Part shown: one piece after another, positions 33,673-38,767 of the stretch
Position numbering within the stretch: position 1 is the stretch's first letter
How the letters are laid out: each line of letters opens with the position of its first letter
Assembly: GCA_937890005.1 (NCBI GenBank)
Contig: CALBZA010000055.1
Span: 1 to 38,767 of the forward strand
DNA length: 38,767 bases
Direction: 5' to 3'
Source of the DNA: an uncultured Verrucomicrobia subdivision 3 bacterium
Lineage (GTDB): Bacteria; Verrucomicrobiota; Verrucomicrobiia; Limisphaerales; DASXHY01
The notes under the pieces: generated by a model
Database searches by the model: none
The model's input: only the letters and a program-made list of their open reading frames with translations
What the model was told of the DNA's origin: nothing
Position numbers and translations under genes: made by a program

Positions 33673-34077
33673 ATGAAAACCATTCTTGCCCCGATCATTC
33701 TGGCTCTTGGGCTTGCTTCAACTCACGCCCACGACAGTGCATATGTATCAGACTATGGCGCCGTGAGTTATGTCACCCCGGTGATCTACTCATCGCCCGT
33801 GGTTTATCAGGCACCGGTGAACTATTACGCTCCGGTTTATTACGTCGCTTCCGCGGCCAGTGCCGCCATTTACTCCGTCTCAGAACGCGCCTGTGCGAAT
33901 CCGTCGACGGTTGTCCACATCACGGGCGGACGCGGAACGTATGTGACCTCCAATTGTGATTATGGCGATTCCGGCGTGATTGTGATTGGAACCCGTTACG
34001 CCCGCCGCGACGCGCACTATCGAACCGGCTGGCACCCCTCGGACAATCGGCATCATCGGCACAGCTGGGTTCGCTAA
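33673..34077 (+). CDS. secreted Tyr/Val-rich hypothetical protein, 134 aa
   Basis: The N-terminus is a Sec signal peptide (KTILAPIILALGLASTHAHD, cleavage probably after the Ala of THA). The mature part opens with a low-complexity region of repeated Val-Tyr motifs (YVTPVIYSSPVVYQAPVNYY and the following APVYYV, residues about 32-58). A short cysteine-containing domain follows (ACANPSTVVHITGGRGTYVT, second Cys at about 95), and a His/Arg-rich tail HHRHSWVR closes it. The two cysteines could form a disulfide. No family is recognised. An outer-surface or matrix role is only a guess. Confidence 0.7.
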   Translation: MKTILAPIILALGLASTHAHDSAYVSDYGAVSYVTPVIYSSPVVYQAPVNYYAPVYYVASAASAAIYSVSERACANPSTVVHITGGRGTYVTSNCDYGDSGVIVIGTRYARRDAHYRTGWHPSDNRHHRHSWVR

Positions 34078-34161
34078 GGGCCGCCAAATCAAGTGAGAAG
34101 CCCGGGCGCCGGGCGAAGTTCTTCGATTGCAAGTCGTCGGCGCACAGCGGACTATCTGCTC

Positions 34162-36489
34162 ATGGAAGAACAGATACTCCAGTTGTTGAACCGCCGGGAT
34201 TACCATCCGGGTACCGCCCAGCAACTTCTTCATCAACTTCGCTGGCCTCAACATCGGCTGGCCGACCTGGAAAATACACTCCGCCAACTGGAACGGACCG
34301 GCAGGATTGCACGCATCAAGGGCAATCGCTACATCCGGCCGCGCGAAGCGGATTTGATTCCAGGACGCATCCGCATCAATCGCCAGGGCAAAGGTTTTCT
34401 TATTCCAGACGATCCCGGCCTGAAGGAAATCACGATTCCCGAAAATGCTACATCCATAGCCCTTCACGAGGATCGCGTGCTGGTCCGGCTGGATGCGCGC
34501 TGTCGTCCGCCTCATTCGCGTCCCGATCAGGAACGAACCGGGGCCGTCGTTCGAATTCTGGAACGCCGCCGAACACAGATCGTCGGTACATTGAAACGCA
34601 GCCGGCAGTTTCTTTACGTCATTCCCGATGACCCCCGCATTCCCCACAACATCTACGTTCCGGAACCGCGTGACGTTGGCCGGCCGGCCTACGAAGGCGA
34701 CAAGGTTGTTGTGGAACTGGGTGACTGGGAGAATCGCCATGCCAATCCAGAAGGTGAAATCGTGGAAGTCCTCGGCGCGCCGGACGAGGAAGGCGTGGAC
34801 ATGCTTTCCGTGCTGCGCCAGTACAACCTGCCTTTGCACTTTCCGAAAGATGCTCTCCAGGAGGCGCGCGCCCATGGCACTACTGTTCGTCCTGAGGAAC
34901 TTCACGGCCGCGAGGATTGCCGCGAGGACACGGTGATCACAATTGATCCCGATGACGCCAAAGATTTCGACGATGCGATCTGTCTGAAACGAATTTCCCG
35001 GAATGAATGGAAGCTTTGGGTCCACATCGCTGACGTTTCGCATTATGTGAAGCCGGGCACAGCGCTGGACGCCGAAGCCCGCCGGCGCGGCAATTCGACT
35101 TATCTGGTGGACCGCGTCATTCCCATGCTTCCCGAGGCGTTAAGCAACGAACTCTGTTCGTTGAAACCAAATGTCGATCGGTTGACCAAATGCGTGGAAT
35201 TCGTGATTTCGGACGAGGGCCACGTTCGGCGTACGCGTTTCTTCTCGGCGGTGATTCATTCCAAACGCCGTTTCACGTATCGCGAAGTCCTCGCCATTCT
35301 GCAGCGGCAGCCGGGCGACGCCATTGAACGCATGCTCCATGATGCCAACGCGCTGGCGCAAAAAATTCGCAAGCTTCGTTTCAAGGCCGGCTCACTCGCA
35401 CTTGAATTTCCCGAGATGAAAATCCGGCTCGATGAACAGGGCGCGGTCGCAAGGATCGAAAAGGTGGAGAACGACATTTCCCACCAACTCATCGAGGAAT
35501 ACATGCTTCTCGCAAACGAAGCCGTCGCCACCAGACTCATGTCGCAGCAGATTCCGGCGATCTATCGCGTCCATGAGGAACCGGACGAACGGCGATTGAA
35601 GGAATATCGCGAAGAAGTCCTGAGCCACCACGTGCCCTGCGGAAACCTTTCGAATCGTGGCGAAGTGCAGAAACTTCTTTTCCGTCTGGATACGCTGCCG
35701 ATTGGCGCGGCGTTGAAGATTGGATTTCTGCGTTCGCTCATGCGCGCTCGCTATGCAGTCGAACCGATCGGACATTACGGTCTCGCCAAGAAAAAATACG
35801 CGCACTTCACGTCACCGATCCGCCGCTACGCCGACCTGGTGGTTCACCGTGCCCTGTTTGGAACAACGCATGGTTCCAAGCACAGTTTGCACGAGACTGC
35901 AGAACACATTTCCGATACAGAGCGCAATTCCGCGGATGCCGAACGCGACAGCAAGGATGTGAAGCTTTATGCGTTTCTCAACAAGCAGCTGGCGTCAGAT
36001 GAACCCAATCGTTATCCCGCGCTGGTGATTGATGTCCGCAACTTCGGATTCTTCGTGGATGTTCCCGGCCTGGCGATGAGCGGGCTGGTGCCCTTGTCCA
36101 CGCTCGAGGATGACTTTTACATCTTTGAACCAGAACGCGGACACCTCATCGGACGTCGCACCCGCCGGGTCATTCGACTGGGCGATCGCGTCGAAGTTCA
36201 GGTGGCACGCGTGGACAGCTTTAAAAAGCAGGTCGATTTCCGTCTGGCAGGGGGAAAAGAAAGGAAACGTCTCTTTGACGCTCCACCACGAAGTCACCGA
36301 CAGCAGGGGGGACAAAGCCATTCCGCACCATCCCGGACACGGCAAAATTCCGTCGGAAAACGGCATCGGTCGGGAAACGTTCGGAATGAGAACCAACGCG
36401 GACAGCGCCGTTCCACTTCGGCACAACGAGGGCCGCGGAAAAATTCAGGTTTGCACAGAGGAAAAGGCGGCAGGAGAAGTCATTCGTGA
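34162..36489 (+). CDS. rnr: ribonuclease R (RNase II family 3'-5' exoribonuclease)
   Basis: This protein of about 775 residues contains an N-terminal winged-helix-like segment (EEQILQLLNRRDYHPGTAQQ) and cold-shock domains (about 60-230). The RNB catalytic domain follows, with the metal-binding motif DPDDAKDFDDAI (about 262-273) and HFTSPIRRYADLVVHR. An S1 domain (about 615-700, GFFVDVPGLAMSGLVPLSTL) comes next, then a strongly basic Arg/Lys/Ser tail of about 80 residues typical of RNase R. It degrades structured RNA processively 3' to 5'. The ATG at 34162 is preferred; a GTG at 34093 would add 23 residues of repeat-like composition. Confidence 0.93.
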   Translation: MEEQILQLLNRRDYHPGTAQQLLHQLRWPQHRLADLENTLRQLERTGRIARIKGNRYIRPREADLIPGRIRINRQGKGFLIPDDPGLKEITIPENATSIALHEDRVLVRLDARCRPPHSRPDQERTGAVVRILERRRTQIVGTLKRSRQFLYVIPDDPRIPHNIYVPEPRDVGRPAYEGDKVVVELGDWENRHANPEGEIVEVLGAPDEEGVDMLSVLRQYNLPLHFPKDALQEARAHGTTVRPEELHGREDCREDTVITIDPDDAKDFDDAICLKRISRNEWKLWVHIADVSHYVKPGTALDAEARRRGNSTYLVDRVIPMLPEALSNELCSLKPNVDRLTKCVEFVISDEGHVRRTRFFSAVIHSKRRFTYREVLAILQRQPGDAIERMLHDANALAQKIRKLRFKAGSLALEFPEMKIRLDEQGAVARIEKVENDISHQLIEEYMLLANEAVATRLMSQQIPAIYRVHEEPDERRLKEYREEVLSHHVPCGNLSNRGEVQKLLFRLDTLPIGAALKIGFLRSLMRARYAVEPIGHYGLAKKKYAHFTSPIRRYADLVVHRALFGTTHGSKHSLHETAEHISDTERNSADAERDSKDVKLYAFLNKQLASDEPNRYPALVIDVRNFGFFVDVPGLAMSGLVPLSTLEDDFYIFEPERGHLIGRRTRRVIRLGDRVEVQVARVDSFKKQVDFRLAGGKERKRLFDAPPRSHRQQGGQSHSAPSRTRQNSVGKRHRSGNVRNENQRGQRRSTSAQRGPRKNSGLHRGKGGRRSHS

Positions 36490-36530
36490 TACGGACAAAC
36501 CAAAGATTCATGATGCATGTTTCACAGAGT

Positions 36531-37556
36531 TCAACGAGCTTTCCGGCTGCGTTTTTTCTCCTGACTTGAGGCCGAAGTTTCCAGTCGAATGACCGGACGC
36601 ACTCGTTCCTGATCAAGCTGACGGCCGCGGATGCGTCTTAACGAATGTGAACGCAGACTTTGCAGAAACAGGTCTCGGTTGATTGCTTGCGCCGCCGTGG
36701 CGCCCTGCCCTGCGGCGATGATCATCTGGCAGTTCGCCGGGGTTACACATCCTGCCGCATACAGCCCCGACACACTGGTTCGCATGTCCAGATTCACATC
36801 CACTTCCCCATCGGAATTAATTTTTGCGCCCAATGATTTTGCAAGGTTGTGGAAGTAAATGTCGCCGCGTGTTGTGAACAACGCCTCGATCAACAGCTCT
36901 GCTTCATCGTCGAACTTCAGCGCTTCGATTTGATTTTTCCTTCGGTTCACACCGGAGATTTTCCGGGCGTACACGGGAATGTGATACTCGCGAATCCATG
37001 CTGCGTGGAGCTCGTCCCACCGAGGTTCGCGACCGTCCGTCACGATTGACACGCACGACGTGTAAAACAGCATGCCCAGCGCGTACTCAACCGTTTCGTT
37101 CGTCCAACCGTAAATTCCAACCGCTTTCCGTTGGATGCGGTAGCCATCGCAGTCCTTGCAGAAGAACAGGCTGTGGCCAAGACACGGTTTAATCCCGGGG
37201 ATATCTGGCGGAATATGGAAAATGCCGGTCGCCAGCAGGAGTCGTTTGCATCGATACGATCTCTTTTCACTGCGCAAAGAAAACCCATCCTCCCCTCGAG
37301 ATGCTTCAACGATCTTGTCGTTCCTGATTCTCACGCCGTAACGAACAGCCTGTTCCCGCGCGCGTTTTAGAAGGTCGGTTCCGGAAATCCCACGAGGGAA
37401 GCCGAGGTAGTTTTGCACGTCCGGTTCCCATCGCGCCATCGACTTGCCGGCATCAATGACCAAGGTCTTCCGTCGGCCGCGTCCCAAATAGATCGCCGCT
37501 GAAAGGCCAGCCAGTCCTCCACCCACAATCACGACGTCAGCTTCGACGCTATTCAT
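36531..37556 (-). CDS. divergent thioredoxin reductase-like flavoprotein
   Basis: This 341-residue protein follows the thioredoxin-reductase layout: FAD-binding GGGLAG (12-17), LLLATGIFHIPPDIPG, the redox pair CKDC (Cys133, Cys136) followed by DGY, and a C-terminal AAGQGATAAQAI. Two sites differ from the classical enzyme. The NADPH-binding GxGxxA region reads GIYGWTNETVEYA (148-159), and the FAD-binding aspartate of the AAGD motif is cysteine (Cys270, AAGCVTPANC). It has a 35-residue basic tail. Reduction of thioredoxin is therefore uncertain: it may use another reductant, like ferredoxin- or NAD-independent homologues. It starts 15 bp after the basic protein gene. Confidence 0.8.
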   Translation of the reverse strand: MNSVEADVVIVGGGLAGLSAAIYLGRGRRKTLVIDAGKSMARWEPDVQNYLGFPRGISGTDLLKRAREQAVRYGVRIRNDKIVEASRGEDGFSLRSEKRSYRCKRLLLATGIFHIPPDIPGIKPCLGHSLFFCKDCDGYRIQRKAVGIYGWTNETVEYALGMLFYTSCVSIVTDGREPRWDELHAAWIREYHIPVYARKISGVNRRKNQIEALKFDDEAELLIEALFTTRGDIYFHNLAKSLGAKINSDGEVDVNLDMRTSVSGLYAAGCVTPANCQMIIAAGQGATAAQAINRDLFLQSLRSHSLRRIRGRQLDQERVRPVIRLETSASSQEKKRSRKAR

Positions 37557-37571
37557 CGCAACAGCAGCACT

Positions 37572-37898
37572 TCACTTTTTGCGAACATTTTTGCTTTTCG
37601 TCGCGGGCCGGTGGATTCCTGTTCCCCTGCCCTTCACCTGAAATTTTGAGCCGGGTGCACTCTTCCTGGCCGGTCTTCCAGCCGATTTCCGCCGGACTGA
37701 GTGCGGTTCGTCTGGAAGCATTTCCCTCTCCCAATCGTCATCGTCGCCCAACACCGTTCGTTCGTGAATCGGCAGATCCTCACCCGCCCTGCCCTGAATT
37801 TCGCCGCCGGTGAGCGCTTCAAACTTTCCACCTTTCGCTCCGCGCGAACTGGAACTCCTCTGCCGTCTGGTGCCGCTTGATATTCGCTTCTTAACCAT
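37572..37898 (-). CDS. basic, low-complexity hypothetical protein, 108 aa
   Basis: The predicted protein is rich in Lys, Arg, Ser and Gly at both ends (KKRISSGTRRQRSSSSRGAK and later RRKSAGRPARKSAPGSK). A central acidic segment lies between them (LPIHERTVLGDDDDWEREML, about 48-67). The ends resemble histone-like nucleoid tails, but no DNA-binding motif can be confirmed. The start ATG at 37898 overlaps the stop of the BON lipoprotein gene by eight bases (37891-37898), and the thioredoxin reductase-like gene begins 15 bp after its stop, so the three are likely co-expressed. The function is unknown. Confidence 0.6.
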   Translation of the reverse strand: MVKKRISSGTRRQRSSSSRGAKGGKFEALTGGEIQGRAGEDLPIHERTVLGDDDDWEREMLPDEPHSVRRKSAGRPARKSAPGSKFQVKGRGTGIHRPATKSKNVRKK

Positions 37899-38496
37899 TG
37901 AAATCCGGGTTGTAGGGAAATGATTCACCGCCTGTGGTTCCAACCTGAAGTTGATTATCCACGCTCGAAACACCGGTAGTTCTTTGCACGGCAGTTTCGA
38001 TTTCTCTCCTCTGTACTTCGTTATGAACGGTGCCTCGCAAGGTCACGCGTCCTTCGTCGATTGAAATGCTCACGGTAGAAAGGGCAGAACTGAGCGAAGT
38101 GTCGGAACGCAGCTCCTGGGTGATTTGCTGCGCGAGCGAGCGATCCAACGCGCTGCTTCCTCGAACCTGCACCGTGATGCCACCGGAACTGCCGGAAGTT
38201 TCTCCTGCCGTGTATTCCGAAACATCCCCAGCCCCTCCGACGTCGAGTCTTTGTTCCAGGTCGCCAGGAAGACCTCCGGACTGGACGACGGAACCCGACG
38301 TTCCAGCTCTCGTATTGATGTCCTGCACTGTTTCGCCATCGGCCCGAGCTGAGGCTGCCGGTTTTCCCTCCAACTCACCTGAGATTCTGGAAAACGCGGG
38401 CTGATCTGATCCTCCTTGAGCGTCTTGATAATCGGCGCGATGAGCGCAGCCGGTCGAGAGGAGCACTGCAACCATGAGATTCGTGTAAATCTTCAT
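37891..38496 (-). CDS. BON-domain lipoprotein, 201 aa
   Basis: The N-terminus is a lipoprotein signal with lipobox LLSTGC (Cys17). A long Gly/Ser/Asp-rich linker (about 20-100) is followed by a BON domain (about 108-188: ALDRSLAQQITQELRSDTSL, SISIDEGRVTLRGTVHNEVQ, IETAVQRTTGVSSVDNQLQV). BON domains bind phospholipid or other membrane components and occur in OsmY-like envelope stress proteins. The linker would let the domain reach from the outer membrane. A GGAGCG sequence about 10 bases upstream supports the start. It is the first gene of a probable three-gene operon. Confidence 0.85.
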   Translation of the reverse strand: MKIYTNLMVAVLLSTGCAHRADYQDAQGGSDQPAFSRISGELEGKPAASARADGETVQDINTRAGTSGSVVQSGGLPGDLEQRLDVGGAGDVSEYTAGETSGSSGGITVQVRGSSALDRSLAQQITQELRSDTSLSSALSTVSISIDEGRVTLRGTVHNEVQRREIETAVQRTTGVSSVDNQLQVGTTGGESFPYNPDFNG

Positions 38497-38551
38497 AGAT
38501 GAAGGTCGCTCCCGCGACCGGCACGCTTCCAGTGGGATAATCTGCCCACAA

Positions 38552-38674
38552 TCAGGTGCAGCCGCGCAGCACGAAAAGGATTAGAAGAATCGGGATGGGC
38601 ACTCCCAGCAGCCACAACAATATCCAACCTACTTTGCCTTCTTCACCGTGCTTTCGAACTATCTTTATTCTCAT
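38552..38674 (-). CDS. 40-residue single-pass membrane peptide
   Basis: A basic N-terminus (RIKIVRKHGEEGK) is followed by a hydrophobic helix (GWILLWLLGVPIPILLILFV, residues about 17-36) and ends RGCT with one cysteine. The ATG at 38674 has a strong ribosome-binding site, GGAGG four bases upstream, which settles this start over the upstream in-frame ATG at 38752. Similar PIPILLILF-type small proteins occur in many bacteria, to my recollection as hypothetical proteins. It precedes the BON lipoprotein gene on the same strand with 55 bp between. Confidence 0.75.
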   Translation of the reverse strand: MRIKIVRKHGEEGKVGWILLWLLGVPIPILLILFVLRGCT

Positions 38675-38678
38675 AAGT

Positions 38679-38683
38679 CCTCC
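38679..38683 (-). promoter_or_regulatory. strong Shine-Dalgarno site deciding the 40-residue peptide start
   Basis: GGAGG on the - strand, four bases before the ATG at 38674. Most other genes here have weak Shine-Dalgarno sequences, so this one stands out. Confidence 0.7.
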
Positions 38684-38767
38684 AAGAAAAAGGCGCGGGA
38701 ACGTGAGAGGTCGGGGGTGTAAAAATCTTTCTGTAAATTGTCTTTCCTCCATCTGCCTCCACCCCTT

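Noticed and set aside
36490..36530. Terminator between RNase R and the convergent flavoprotein
   Set aside because: The 41-bp gap has only a short palindromic ATGATGCAT-like stretch, with no GC-rich stem or T-tract.

Overview
The window looks like a chromosomal segment of a Gram-negative bacterium of the Verrucomicrobiota, probably a Limisphaerales/Pedosphaera-like lineage. This is an inference from four things: lipid A chemistry of the LpxI type, a Tat-exported Gfo/Idh/MocA oxidoreductase and a secreted PQQ-dehydrogenase-like protein of the kind abundant in that phylum, an mcsA-mcsB-clpC cluster outside Firmicutes, and several families of short palindromic intergenic repeats. No rRNA or marker phylogeny is available here, so the assignment is tentative. 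Coding density is high after about 3.4 kb, and high GC at third codon positions opens long antisense frames, which I have ignored.

Layout. 1-3.2 kb is an accessory-looking strip of small orphan genes, all on the + strand. It contains a gene bracketed by integron-like core sites, a 105-bp multi-hairpin element at 875-979, and a small membrane-protein gene with an apparent frameshift. 3.4-7.5 kb holds a dihydrolipoamide-dehydrogenase-type flavoprotein, an ATP-grasp protein, lpxI and a conserved unknown. 7.9-12.3 kb (- strand) holds endonuclease IV and a pyruvate/2-oxoacid dehydrogenase operon (E1 alpha, E1 beta, E2) without its own E3. 12.6-18.5 kb holds gatC-gatA and, 2.7 kb further on, gatB. 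Between them lie a Tat-exported oxidoreductase and a frameshifted DUF1648-type membrane protein on the other strand. 18.5-25.2 kb (- strand) holds a secreted sugar-dehydrogenase-like protein and a 3.6-kb pyruvate:ferredoxin oxidoreductase gene translationally coupled to a dihydroorotate-dehydrogenase-like flavoprotein. 25.6-28.3 kb holds a lone nuoA between two palindromic elements, a phosphohexomutase, two tiny genes and tRNA-Glu(TTC). 28.5-33.5 kb is a tight ilvE-mcsA-mcsB-clpC cluster. 33.7-38.7 kb holds a Tyr/Val-rich secreted protein, RNase R, and on the - strand a BON-domain lipoprotein, a basic protein, a divergent thioredoxin-reductase-like protein and a 40-residue membrane peptide.

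How the genes fit together. Pyruvate can be oxidised by two routes encoded within 13 kb of each other, NAD-linked (E1/E2 with E3 probably from the flavoprotein at 3455) and ferredoxin-linked (NifJ). NuoA belongs to respiratory complex I. McsA/McsB/ClpC would form a protein-arginine-phosphorylation and unfolding system. GatCAB makes Gln-tRNA(Gln) and/or Asn-tRNA(Asn). The most unusual material is non-coding: at least four families of short periodic or palindromic repeats in intergenic gaps, plus the cloverleaf-like element near the left end.
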